Shown here: positions 16,625 to 24,674 of the stretch, piece after piece
How the letters are laid out: the number at the start of each line of letters is the position of its first letter
Numbering within the stretch: the stretch's first letter is position 1
From: G020348385 sp964538085
GTDB taxonomy: Bacteria > Acidobacteriota > Aminicenantia > Aminicenantales > Aminicenantaceae
Length of the DNA: 64,000 nt
NCBI GenBank assembly: GCA_964538085.1
Contig: CAZIDF010000001.1
Span: 62,001-126,000 of the forward strand
Reading direction: 5' to 3'
The notes under the pieces: model-generated
The model's database searches: none
What the model saw: only the letters and a program-made list of their open reading frames with translations
What the model was told of the DNA's origin: nothing
Program-made: the position numbers and the translations under genes

Positions 16625-18217
16625 ATGGTCAGCAAGAATCGGTTATCACTCGTCGTTCTAATTCTGGTTGTCGCTCTTCTTAATGCCTGTTCAGAAAAAC
16701 AGGTGGGTAACGTTGGGGATAAACATATCCTCAAGATAGGTACAACAAGGGGAGGATTTAAATCGGCCAGCCTCCTCGGTGATACTTTCCTTTCACTTTT
16801 TGCCCGCATCTCCAATCCACCGTTGATGACGATGACACAGGATGGGAAGCTGGAAGGGCTTGCAGTCTCCGGTTATGAAGTATCCGAGGACTGCACAAGG
16901 TGGAAATTTTATTGCAACCGCGATTTGTACTGGAGCGATGGCACTCAGGTCACGGCAGCTGATGCTAAGTTTTCCATCGAGTTGTTCGCCAATGTGGTTC
17001 CCCATTCGCGATGGATGCAAGAGATCATCGATAACATAACCGTCGTTGAAGACAATTCAATTGTCCTCGAACTCAAGAGGCCCTATTCACGATTGGATTT
17101 TGACTTCGCCACCAACAATATCCTCCCCAAACATATTTGGGAAAAAATCAAAGATCCCTTAAGACATTCCAGCAATGACGAATTGGTGGGATGCGGTCCG
17201 TTCGTCATAAATAAAATTGACCTCAATGCGGGCCTTATCCGGTTCAATAAAAATCCGTACTGGAAAGGAGACAATCCAGAGCTGGATGGGATAGAACTCC
17301 ATCTGTACAACAACATCGATGTTTTGTCTCTCGCTCTCGAAAGAGGGGATGTGGACACCTTTTACAGATACGCCTCCTCCTACCCCTATCCCAATATCGA
17401 AAGATTGAAGGAATCGAACAAATTCGATTTCATGGAGGAGCCGCATTACAGTCTGAAATTCCTCGGATTTAACCTGAATAAAAATCCAATGTCCGACAAG
17501 CGGTTCAGGGAAGCCATTTGTTACGCTATCGATTATGAGGAGATCATTAAGCTGGACATCCTAGGCTACGGGGAAATTCCCTCCCGTGGTTTCGTCCCCC
17601 CTATCATGCCTGCCTACAAAGAAACGGCAAAGTTAAAATATGATCTCGAAAAAGCGAGGACTTTGCTGTCAGAGGCCGGATATATCGATCTAGACGGAGA
17701 CGGATTCAGGGAAATCCCCGGCGCTGAAAAAATGGAACTTTCGGTATTGATCAGCAAGGATTATGTCCGTTTGGCCGAATTGGTGGGAGATTACTTAAAA
17801 GCAGCGGGGATCGATGTGAGGCTAAAAACAGTGGATTATAATACATGGATCAGCATGAAGGATAAAAATAACTATGATCTTGTGATATCCCGAACCTCTC
17901 CGTGGGGGATGTTCATGCATGCCAACTGGGCAACCGGTTATTTCGATGCAAGACGCACTGGCGAAGGAGTCCTCCATAACGTGGACGACCCTCAATTTTT
18001 AAAACTCTGCGACGACATACTTGCCACAAAAAATGAAGACAAGTTGATAGAATATGCTTACCAAGTGCAGGATTATTATGCACGCTTTTTGCCTGCTATT
18101 GCTCTGTACTGGAGCCGGACCGTCATCCCTTACCAAAAAAGATTCAGAGGATGGGCTCCCGATCCCCTTTATGGCCTGTACAATATCCAAAACTTCCTCT
18201 CCCTCCGAATTCGGTGA
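16625..18217 (+). CDS. ABC transporter substrate-binding lipoprotein, family 5
   Basis: 530 aa. The signal ends in a clear lipobox LLNAC (Cys22), so the protein is membrane-tethered. The body is a family 5 (DppA/OppA-type) solute-binding protein: GLAVSGYEVSEDCTRWKFY and RDLYWSDGTQVTAADAKFSIELF near the N-terminus, FLGFNLNKNPMSDKRFREAICYAID in the middle and a C-terminal lobe to ~530. It delivers peptides, or in several lineages oligosaccharides, to the DppBC channel. It follows the sugar kinase by 15 nt and precedes two permeases and two ATPases. Ligand unproven. Confidence 0.9.
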   Translation: MVSKNRLSLVVLILVVALLNACSEKQVGNVGDKHILKIGTTRGGFKSASLLGDTFLSLFARISNPPLMTMTQDGKLEGLAVSGYEVSEDCTRWKFYCNRDLYWSDGTQVTAADAKFSIELFANVVPHSRWMQEIIDNITVVEDNSIVLELKRPYSRLDFDFATNNILPKHIWEKIKDPLRHSSNDELVGCGPFVINKIDLNAGLIRFNKNPYWKGDNPELDGIELHLYNNIDVLSLALERGDVDTFYRYASSYPYPNIERLKESNKFDFMEEPHYSLKFLGFNLNKNPMSDKRFREAICYAIDYEEIIKLDILGYGEIPSRGFVPPIMPAYKETAKLKYDLEKARTLLSEAGYIDLDGDGFREIPGAEKMELSVLISKDYVRLAELVGDYLKAAGIDVRLKTVDYNTWISMKDKNNYDLVISRTSPWGMFMHANWATGYFDARRTGEGVLHNVDDPQFLKLCDDILATKNEDKLIEYAYQVQDYYARFLPAIALYWSRTVIPYQKRFRGWAPDPLYGLYNIQNFLSLRIR

Positions 18218-18256
18218 CAGGATACGTGTTTACCTAATTATGATATATTGTACATC

Positions 18257-19201
18257 ATGATCTCGAAAAAGAAGGTGCTGCGCTATCTGCTGGCCCTTTT
18301 CATCATTTTCACCCTCAATTTCATCATCCCGAGAACCATGCCAGGGGATCCTGTTACCAATCTTTTGGGCGAAAATTATATCGCCAGCGAAGCCACGATC
18401 CAGGAACTCAAGATGGAATTGGGATTGGACAAATCCCTGCCAGCGCAATTCCTCGACTACTGGAGAGACATCCTCACCCTCCGCCTCGGATACTCCTATC
18501 ATTTTAACCAAAAAGTCAGTTCTCTAATCTTTATGAGGATAAAATGGACGCTGGCTCTACTTTTTCCTGCCATCTTCCTAGGGGCCATCCTGGGAACGAT
18601 TCTCGGAGCTCTCTCCGGATGGAAAAAAAATAAACTGGCCAACAAAGCCATGACTTGGACTTTCCTCGCTGTATACAGCAGCCCTCCCTACTTCCTCGGG
18701 ATCATCTTTCTTTACGTTTTCTCTTTCAAATTGGGACTATTGCCCTTCAAGGGATTCTATGAAACAGGGGGTTTCCTGGATGTGCTCCAACACCTTTTCC
18801 TCCCGATCCTGATCATGAGCGCATTTACAGCCTCCCGTAACTACATGATCATGAGAGGCAGCGTCCTGATCGAAAAGGAAAAATTATATGTGGTCTACGC
18901 ACGCGCCAAAGGTCTCACTGGCAACTCCATCCTTTTCCGGCACATTTTTAAAAATGCTTCCCTCCCGGTGATCACGCTGATCGCACTGGATTTTGGATTT
19001 CTCTTGAGCGGAGCTCTCTTTGTCGAGATCGTGTTTTCTATGAATGGGATGGGTACTTTGATCTACGAAGCCCTAATGTCCCGGGATTACCCGGTCCTCC
19101 AAGGATGTTTTTTGATCATTACCGTCATGGTTATCGCCGCAAATTTTATCGCAGATATTTTGTACAGCTATATCGATCCTAGAGTGAGAGAAAAGGCTTG
19201 A
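18257..19201 (+). CDS. ABC transporter permease, DppB/OppB type
   Basis: 314 aa with about six membrane spans. It begins KKKVLRYLLALFIIFTLNFIIPRTMPGDPV, the standard DppB start, and has the cytoplasmic EAA loop (YVVYARAKGLTGNSILFRHIFKNA, ~215-238) that docks on the ATPases. With the next gene it forms the inner-membrane channel of the importer. The ATG at 18257 was preferred to a TTG three codons upstream; neither has a strong Shine-Dalgarno. It shares its last bases with the start of the next gene (TTGA overlap), a sign of translational coupling. Confidence 0.9.
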   Translation: MISKKKVLRYLLALFIIFTLNFIIPRTMPGDPVTNLLGENYIASEATIQELKMELGLDKSLPAQFLDYWRDILTLRLGYSYHFNQKVSSLIFMRIKWTLALLFPAIFLGAILGTILGALSGWKKNKLANKAMTWTFLAVYSSPPYFLGIIFLYVFSFKLGLLPFKGFYETGGFLDVLQHLFLPILIMSAFTASRNYMIMRGSVLIEKEKLYVVYARAKGLTGNSILFRHIFKNASLPVITLIALDFGFLLSGALFVEIVFSMNGMGTLIYEALMSRDYPVLQGCFLIITVMVIAANFIADILYSYIDPRVREKA

Positions 19202-20007
19202 ATAACAGACGGATGTGGAATCGGTTCGGTCTACTCTTGGTCGCGATATTTGTGTTGATCTCTGTTTTGGCCGACGTTATATCTCCCCATGATCCCTGGG
19301 ATAGATTCGAGCCTTACGAAAAACCCAATCGACACCATTTTTTAGGCACCAATGACATCGGAAACGACATCTTTTCTGAACTCATCCACGGGTCCAGGGC
19401 CTCCCTTATCGTGGGAATCGGCGCCGCTATGATAGCCACCTTTTTGGGGCTTTTCGTCGGATTGCTTTCCGGTTATTTCAAAGGCGTCTTGGATGAGGTA
19501 TTCATGGGGATCACGGATATCTTCCTGATGATCCCGAGAATTCCTCTTATTATTATCCTGGCTGCCTTTTTGAAATCGAGCATATGGCTCATCATGCTTG
19601 CCCTCGGACTTTTATGGTGGACTTCCACAGCTCGAGTGGTAAGGTCCCGCACTCTTCAGGTCAGGGAAATGGATTATGTAGCCAGTGCAAAATGCTTGGG
19701 ATTCAAAAACAGGCACATCATCCTTTCGGATATACTGCCTAACATCTTTCCGGTCGTGGTGCCAAAATTCATGTTGACCGTCGCCACAGCCATGATTTCA
19801 GAAGCTTCGTTATCTTTTTTGGGACTGGGCGATCCTTCTATGAAAAGTTGGGGGCTAATGATCAACTTCGCCCTGATCAAAGGGGGTTTAGTCAATGAAA
19901 TGTGGTGGTGGTATCTGCCTCCAGGTCTCTGCATCATTTTGTTCGTTTATTCCATTGTGTATCTGGGTTTTTCTTTCGAAGAAAGGAAAAGGATTGATCC
20001 AAGATAG
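19198..20007 (+). CDS. ABC transporter permease, DppC/OppC type
   Basis: 269 aa with a first span at ~7-24, a periplasmic loop (DPWDRFEPYEKPNRHHFLGTNDIGNDIFSEL) typical of DppC, and five further spans. The EAA loop reads VREMDYVASAKCLGFKNRHI. It pairs with the DppB-type subunit. The start is TTG at 19198, overlapping the preceding stop by four bases (TTGA); the next in-frame methionine would cut into the conserved first span. Downstream the ATPase gene begins after 8 nt. Confidence 0.9.
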   Translation: MNNRRMWNRFGLLLVAIFVLISVLADVISPHDPWDRFEPYEKPNRHHFLGTNDIGNDIFSELIHGSRASLIVGIGAAMIATFLGLFVGLLSGYFKGVLDEVFMGITDIFLMIPRIPLIIILAAFLKSSIWLIMLALGLLWWTSTARVVRSRTLQVREMDYVASAKCLGFKNRHIILSDILPNIFPVVVPKFMLTVATAMISEASLSFLGLGDPSMKSWGLMINFALIKGGLVNEMWWWYLPPGLCIILFVYSIVYLGFSFEERKRIDPR

Positions 20008-20015
20008 GTAAAACC

Positions 20016-20954
20016 ATGTGTCTGCTGGCAATAGAAAATTTAAAAGTGATCTTCCCGACTCACTCGGGATATGTCCGAGCAGTGGATGGGGTAACGTTAG
20101 AGTTGAAACAGGCAGAAACGCTGGCTCTCGTGGGAGAAACAGGATGCGGAAAATCGACAATAGCCCATTCTGTTCTCAGGCTCCTTCCTGACAATGCCGA
20201 AGTCCGCGGAAAGATCCTATTCGATAACAAAAACCTCCTGGCACTGAATGAGAATAAGGTAGCAAGATTGAGAGGTCAGAAAATTTCCCTTGTCATGCAA
20301 AATCCGGCCTTGGCCCTGAATCCTGTGTACCCTATCGGGCATCAAATCACAGAACCGTTGATCATACACAGAAGATATAAAAAGTCCGATGCCATCCTCG
20401 AGGCAAAAAAACTTCTGGATAAGCTCCGCTTTAAAGGGCCCTCCAATGCTTTCCGGGCCTACCCCTTTGAGATGTCAGGGGGGATGAAACAACGGGTATT
20501 GATCGGCATATCGGTAGTTTTGAATCCCAAGATCGTCATAGCCGATGAACCGACAAAATCCCTGGACTCACGGCTGAGAAACATGGTCCTCGAAGAGCTA
20601 AGGCTGGTCAGAAAAATGAACCGGCCTTCGATGATCTTGATCACCCATGACCTTCACGCCGCCAAGGAGATTTCGGACAGAATCGCCGTGATGTATGCCG
20701 GGGAGATCTTGGAATCGAGCCCAACGCAAGAATTCTTCAAAGAGCCCCTGCATCCCTACTCCAAAGCCCTGTTGGGAAGTCTCCCTGAGCGGGGATTCAA
20801 ACCCATACCGGGTGTTTCTCCATCGATGACGCACCCGCCTGAAGGGTGTAAATTTCATCCGAGATGCCCCTATAAAAAAGAGATATGTTCTCAACAAAGA
20901 CCCAACCTCAAAAGGACAAAAAATAGAGACGTCAAATGTGTGCTGTACAGCTAG
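20016..20954 (+). CDS. ABC transporter ATP-binding protein, DppD/OppD type
   Basis: 312 aa ATPase. Walker A is GETGCGKST (~43-51), the signature is MSGGMKQR (~154-161), Walker B IVIADEP, and the H-loop ITHD. The C-terminal extension has the oligopeptide-transporter cysteine block CKFHPRCPYKKEICS (Cys residues that bind an iron-sulfur cluster in characterised family members). It powers import together with the DppF-type partner, whose start codon lies 19 nt inside this gene. The ATG has only a weak GATAGG upstream. Confidence 0.9.
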   Translation: MCLLAIENLKVIFPTHSGYVRAVDGVTLELKQAETLALVGETGCGKSTIAHSVLRLLPDNAEVRGKILFDNKNLLALNENKVARLRGQKISLVMQNPALALNPVYPIGHQITEPLIIHRRYKKSDAILEAKKLLDKLRFKGPSNAFRAYPFEMSGGMKQRVLIGISVVLNPKIVIADEPTKSLDSRLRNMVLEELRLVRKMNRPSMILITHDLHAAKEISDRIAVMYAGEILESSPTQEFFKEPLHPYSKALLGSLPERGFKPIPGVSPSMTHPPEGCKFHPRCPYKKEICSQQRPNLKRTKNRDVKCVLYS

Positions 20955-21661
20955 AAGCGCGCGAAATCGCCAAGACCTTTAACTCGGGTCTGTTGTCGAA
21001 AAAACCCAAATCTGTGCTGAAAAACGTCTCGTTCGAAGTTCACTCGGGGCATACATTCGGCATTGTCGGAGAATCGGGAACAGGAAAAACAACTTTAGGA
21101 AAAATAATGGCAGGCATTGAGAGCACAACAACTGGCAAGATTTTTTTCCATGGAGAATCCCTCGAGGAAATGACAAAGGAGGGATTCTCGAGATTTCGGC
21201 ACAAGGTCCAGATGTTGTTCCAGGATCCTGAAGGTTCGCTAAATCCGAAAAAAACCATCCAAAAATTACTGAATGACATATTGAACTTGATCAAGATGCC
21301 TCTTCGCAAGAGGAAGATCGCTACCGAAAACATCCTCCAAACGGTGGGATTATCCTCGGAAATATTGTCGCGGTACCCCAATCAGATCTCAGGAGGTCAG
21401 AATCAGCGGGTAGCGCTGGCGAGGATTTTAATGCTCGAACCAGAAGTCATAATTCTGGATGAACCCACATCTGCCCTAGATATTTCTGTCCAAGCCCAGA
21501 TCCTGAATCTGTTGAGGGGATTGCAGAAAGAAAAGGGGCTTACTTATGTGTTTATCTCCCACGATATGGATGTGATTAAGTTCATGTGTCACGATATCGG
21601 CATCATCGAGCAGGGATATCTTGTGCAAGAATTCGCTTCAAGACATCCGGAACATCGGTGA
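20936..21661 (+). CDS. ABC transporter ATP-binding protein, DppF/OppF type (short)
   Basis: 241 aa. Walker A GESGTGKTT, Q-loop region LFQDPEGSLNPKKT, signature ISGGQNQR, Walker B VIILDEP and H-loop FISHD are all intact. The usual C-terminal oligopeptide extension of DppF (about 60-80 residues with the cysteine block) is missing: the protein ends shortly after DIGIIEQGYLVQEFASRH. Its last 59 bp overlap the 3' end of the convergent GDPD gene, so either the tail was lost or the two genes have grown into each other. It overlaps the DppD-type gene by 19 nt at the start. Confidence 0.87.
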   Translation: MCAVQLEAREIAKTFNSGLLSKKPKSVLKNVSFEVHSGHTFGIVGESGTGKTTLGKIMAGIESTTTGKIFFHGESLEEMTKEGFSRFRHKVQMLFQDPEGSLNPKKTIQKLLNDILNLIKMPLRKRKIATENILQTVGLSSEILSRYPNQISGGQNQRVALARILMLEPEVIILDEPTSALDISVQAQILNLLRGLQKEKGLTYVFISHDMDVIKFMCHDIGIIEQGYLVQEFASRHPEHR

Positions 21662-22412
21662 TGATGCCATCGACGCCCATATCGATCAATTTTTTCATTT
21701 CTGCAGGATAATTCACGGTCCAAACAAAAATTTTCTTCCCCTTCTTTTTAGCCTTCCGAACGAATGCCTCATCCACGATATTCCGTTTGCTGCACATGTA
21801 TTCCCAGTTGCCTTCGAAGATGTCGGGCGGAAATTCTTCATCGAATATGAATCCGGTGATCAAGCCCGGAGCCAGTTCTTTGACCTTCTCTATCACAGGC
21901 TTCTCAAAAGATGTGACCATGCACTCATTTTGGATATCCTCGGATCGTATGATATCCACCACTTTTTGAACGATATTAGGATCCTTTCCCTTTGGCACCT
22001 TCACTTCGATATTCAGCTTTATTTTCCCTTTGCACAATTGAATGACTTGCCTCAGCGTGGGGATGGGTTCTCCCCTGAATTCCTCCTTGAACCAGGAACC
22101 GACTTCCAATTTATTCAGTTCTGCTAATGTGTATTCCCAAATCATCCCTGCTTGGCCTGTCGTTCGCTCCATCTCTTCGTCGTGGAACAGCACGATCTCT
22201 CCATCTTTAGTTTGGAAAACATCGCACTCGGCGTAATCGGCACCGATTTCGATCGCTTTTTTCATCGCAGAAAGCGTATTCTCCGGAGCAGCTCTCGATG
22301 CTCCCCGATGCGCAACGATAACAAAACCTTCAGGTTCTTTTTGTTGACACATCATAGCCACCACCATCAATAAAATTAACCCGATTACGTTTTTTATTAG
22401 CCTTTTTTTCAT
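21603..22412 (-). CDS. Lipoprotein glycerophosphodiester phosphodiesterase
   Basis: 269 aa from the ATG at 22412, which has AAAGGGAAAAG just upstream; an in-frame ATG five codons earlier is the alternative. The signal ends VVAMMC, a lipobox-like site. The GDPD TIM-barrel shows the metal and catalytic residues in HRGASRAAPENT, ECDVFQTKDGEIVLFHDEEMERTTG and, near the end, FVWTVNYPAEMKKLIDMGVDGIITD. It should release glycerol phosphate and an alcohol from deacylated phospholipids in the periplasm. The 3' end overlaps dppF-type by 59 bp on the opposite strand. A 188-bp gap with two inverted repeats separates it from the symporter upstream. Confidence 0.85.
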   Translation of the reverse strand: MKKRLIKNVIGLILLMVVAMMCQQKEPEGFVIVAHRGASRAAPENTLSAMKKAIEIGADYAECDVFQTKDGEIVLFHDEEMERTTGQAGMIWEYTLAELNKLEVGSWFKEEFRGEPIPTLRQVIQLCKGKIKLNIEVKVPKGKDPNIVQKVVDIIRSEDIQNECMVTSFEKPVIEKVKELAPGLITGFIFDEEFPPDIFEGNWEYMCSKRNIVDEAFVRKAKKKGKKIFVWTVNYPAEMKKLIDMGVDGIITDVPDVLKRILAQDIPAR

Positions 22413-22492
22413 CTTTTCCCTTTCCATACTCTTCTCAAGTGAAGGTTGAACCTTGTGAATGAGAAATCTTCTCAAATCCTGACCGGGCACGG

Positions 22493-22515
22493 TTTTTCTC
22501 CCAATGGGAGAAAAA
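22493..22515. repeat. Perfect 10-bp inverted repeat (hairpin), 3-nt loop
   Basis: TTTTTCTCCC (22493-22502), AAT loop, GGGAGAAAAA (22506-22515). On either strand the U-rich arm comes first and the 3' arm is A-rich, so it is not a standard Rho-independent terminator. It lies between the symporter gene and the GDPD gene. Confidence 0.6.
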
Positions 22516-22536
22516 AGGGAAGGATTTGCGGGAGCT

Positions 22537-22567
22537 GATTTTCCTCGCTGAAACAAGGCGGAAAATC
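22537..22567. repeat. 8-bp inverted repeat in symporter/GDPD gap
   Basis: GATTTTCC (22537-22544) and GGAAAATC (22560-22567) with a 15-nt spacer. It lies 34 nt after the symporter stop on the minus strand. It could form an mRNA hairpin that protects the upstream message or serve as a binding site; nothing decides between them. Confidence 0.45.
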
Positions 22568-22600
22568 ATCGTGTTTTGAATCCTTAACCATTTCCCTCTT

Positions 22601-24436
22601 TTACAATATTTTTTCAAGGCGGTGCCGCCGCTTCAAAACCAGATTGCCCCTTTCAACCACATCATGGGTCACAAACACAATTTCTTTTTCTTTATCATGA
22701 AAACCAGATATCCTGGCCTGCGTGGAGCGCAAGCCCCCAAGCCACCGCCGGGCATCACTCAAATGGATTAAGTCTCCTACGTGGGCAGACAAAAGGTGCG
22801 CTACTTCGGGACTGACCAAGAGCTCCTCGATCTTTTTATCCTCAGCCATTTTGACAACAGCAGTTTTTCCTTCTATCTCGTTGATCGGGCCTCCTTTGTA
22901 CCTTTCCTTCGCTTTGGCCAAGGTGCCGACCACTAATCCTTGAATTTGCTCCATCGATTTCGCCTTTGTCAGATAACTCACAACCACCCCGATCATTAAG
23001 CTTCCTGCCAATCCATATAAAGCTCTTGTGTACATGAATCCTCCTGATGGATCGACACCATGAGCGAAGGGAGTGACGAGTACGGGCCATAGGATGGAAA
23101 CGGCCACGATCAGAGATCCTCCGAACAGGGTCCAAAATGCCGCCGATGAGGTGAACCTCTTCCAATACGCTCCGAGCAAAATAGTGATCACCATCGGAGG
23201 TGTGATGCTGGCAGTGAAGGATCCATGGGCTAGATAAATGGATTTGAACGATGCAAAAACAGGGACTAGAGCTATCCCCAAGAGGGCTGAAAAAAGAGAG
23301 ACAATTCTGGCCACCTTGAGATAATGCTCATCCGATGCATCTTTTTTGACATGTGGCCTGTAGACGTCATTCACGGCAATGGAAGAGACAGCATTGATCA
23401 GCGTATCGATCGTCGACATCAGGGCGGCTGTCAGAGCAGCCATCACGAATCCGAATAACCCAGGTACACAAACCTTCCCGGCCACCAGGACAAAAATTTG
23501 TTCAGGATTGACACCGGCAGGGAGCAATCCATGCGTCTGCATAGCCCTTCCTAACCATCCGGCATTGGATACAGCAAATGTGGCTAGGGGCATCAAAACC
23601 AAAATCAGAGCCAGATAAGTTTTTTTGATTTCTTTGACACTTTTCAAGGATAAAAAACGAAGGATGAATCCCTGATTCATCATGTAAAGGGCAAAGGTGT
23701 TGGCCACCCCATCCTGCCAGAACACACCCACGAAATGAAATTCTTTTGGCTGATTGAACTGGGCAAAGGGAAGTTTATGAAGAAGCGGCAATCCCGACCA
23801 AAAGTTGTCCCATCCTCCCAAAGCTTTGAGCCCCAGGAAGAATAGAACAAATCCTGCAATCAACAGGATGATCCCTTGGGCCAGATCGGTCATGATGACG
23901 GAAGTCTGTCCCCCCGCTGTCACATAAACCGCACAGATAACAGCTACAAGGACTGCGGACCAAAAAATATCCGTGCCCAGCAGGGCATTCAAGGCGACAC
24001 CCATGGTGTAGAGATTGATCCCGATGTAACCCACCATATAGATCAGGACGATCGCGGTGGCTGTTATGGCTGTGCGTTTGTCGAATCTTCTCCTGAAGTA
24101 ATCGGGTACGGATCCTACACGGCTGAAATAGATGATCGGTAGCCAGCCCAGCAGCAAAAAGCTCATCACGATCCAATCGTTCAGGTAGGACATGGACGAG
24201 GACATCCCATACTGGAATCCGGCTGCAGAGTATTTGATAAAACTGTATGACCCAACAACAGAAGCCACGCAGCTGAATGTGATCAGCCACCAGGAAAAGC
24301 GCTGCCCGCCGAAAAAAAAATCCTTCGTCGACCGAGTGAATTTGGCAAAAAAGGCTCCAAAACCGAAGATGGCCACGAAGTAAAAAATAACCACCAAAGA
24401 ATCCAACTGAGTTCCGGTGACGGTGGTTGTGTCCAT
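22601..24436 (-). CDS. Sodium:solute symporter (SSS family)
   Basis: 611 aa with about 13 membrane spans up to residue ~490 and a ~120-residue cytosolic tail. The start DSLVVIFYFVAIFGFGAFFAKFTRSTKDFFFGG and the SSS block VYVTAGGQTSVIMTDLAQGIILLIAG identify the sodium/solute symporter family (relatives carry sugars, proline, pantothenate or acids). The tail (~490-611) is charged and ends in KKRRHRLEKIL-like residues. It starts directly after the stop of a 66-aa membrane protein (TAG then ATG), and the peptidase and outer-membrane genes precede that. Import of amino acids or short peptides made by the S9 peptidase is a reasonable inference. Confidence 0.88.
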   Translation of the reverse strand: MDTTTVTGTQLDSLVVIFYFVAIFGFGAFFAKFTRSTKDFFFGGQRFSWWLITFSCVASVVGSYSFIKYSAAGFQYGMSSSMSYLNDWIVMSFLLLGWLPIIYFSRVGSVPDYFRRRFDKRTAITATAIVLIYMVGYIGINLYTMGVALNALLGTDIFWSAVLVAVICAVYVTAGGQTSVIMTDLAQGIILLIAGFVLFFLGLKALGGWDNFWSGLPLLHKLPFAQFNQPKEFHFVGVFWQDGVANTFALYMMNQGFILRFLSLKSVKEIKKTYLALILVLMPLATFAVSNAGWLGRAMQTHGLLPAGVNPEQIFVLVAGKVCVPGLFGFVMAALTAALMSTIDTLINAVSSIAVNDVYRPHVKKDASDEHYLKVARIVSLFSALLGIALVPVFASFKSIYLAHGSFTASITPPMVITILLGAYWKRFTSSAAFWTLFGGSLIVAVSILWPVLVTPFAHGVDPSGGFMYTRALYGLAGSLMIGVVVSYLTKAKSMEQIQGLVVGTLAKAKERYKGGPINEIEGKTAVVKMAEDKKIEELLVSPEVAHLLSAHVGDLIHLSDARRWLGGLRSTQARISGFHDKEKEIVFVTHDVVERGNLVLKRRHRLEKIL

Positions 24437-24637
24437 CTAGATCTTTCCGACTCCGGCAAGATGCCATACCAATTGAGACAGCAAAAAAAACGCAAATCCC
24501 CCTATCATGAACAGCAGGATTCTCCGGTCATCTTTATTTCGCCAGGAATAATCCTTGGTTCGCCAGGAAAGATAGATCCCGAGAAAAAAAATGGCGCCCC
24601 CGACAACGAACTGATACACGAGCGACAGCACAGGCAT
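24437..24637 (-). CDS. 66-aa two-span membrane protein paired with symporter
   Basis: 66 aa. Two hydrophobic spans, ~8-24 (YQFVVGGAIFFLGIYL) and ~41-60 (LLFMIGGFAFFLLSQLVWHL), are joined by a basic, acidic loop SWRTKDYSWRNKDDRR. AGGAAA lies before the ATG at 24637. Its TAG stop is followed at once by the ATG of the sodium/solute symporter, so the two are translationally coupled. Small partner proteins are known for some SSS-type carriers (for example the short membrane partner of acetate-type symporters), but I do not recognise this one by sequence. It may be a subunit, chaperone or regulator of the symporter. Confidence 0.72.
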   Translation of the reverse strand: MPVLSLVYQFVVGGAIFFLGIYLSWRTKDYSWRNKDDRRILLFMIGGFAFFLLSQLVWHLAGVGKI

Positions 24638-24674
24638 CTAAACTTTCCTAGGGTGTCCCCATATGGGATTTCCC

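Noticed and set aside
22493..22515. Hairpin as a Rho-independent terminator
   Set aside because: On both strands the 3' arm is A-rich and no U tract follows.
23775..24467. 230-codon minus-strand frame inside the symporter gene
   Set aside because: Same strand, wrong frame of a clear SSS symporter; low-complexity arginine-rich translation.
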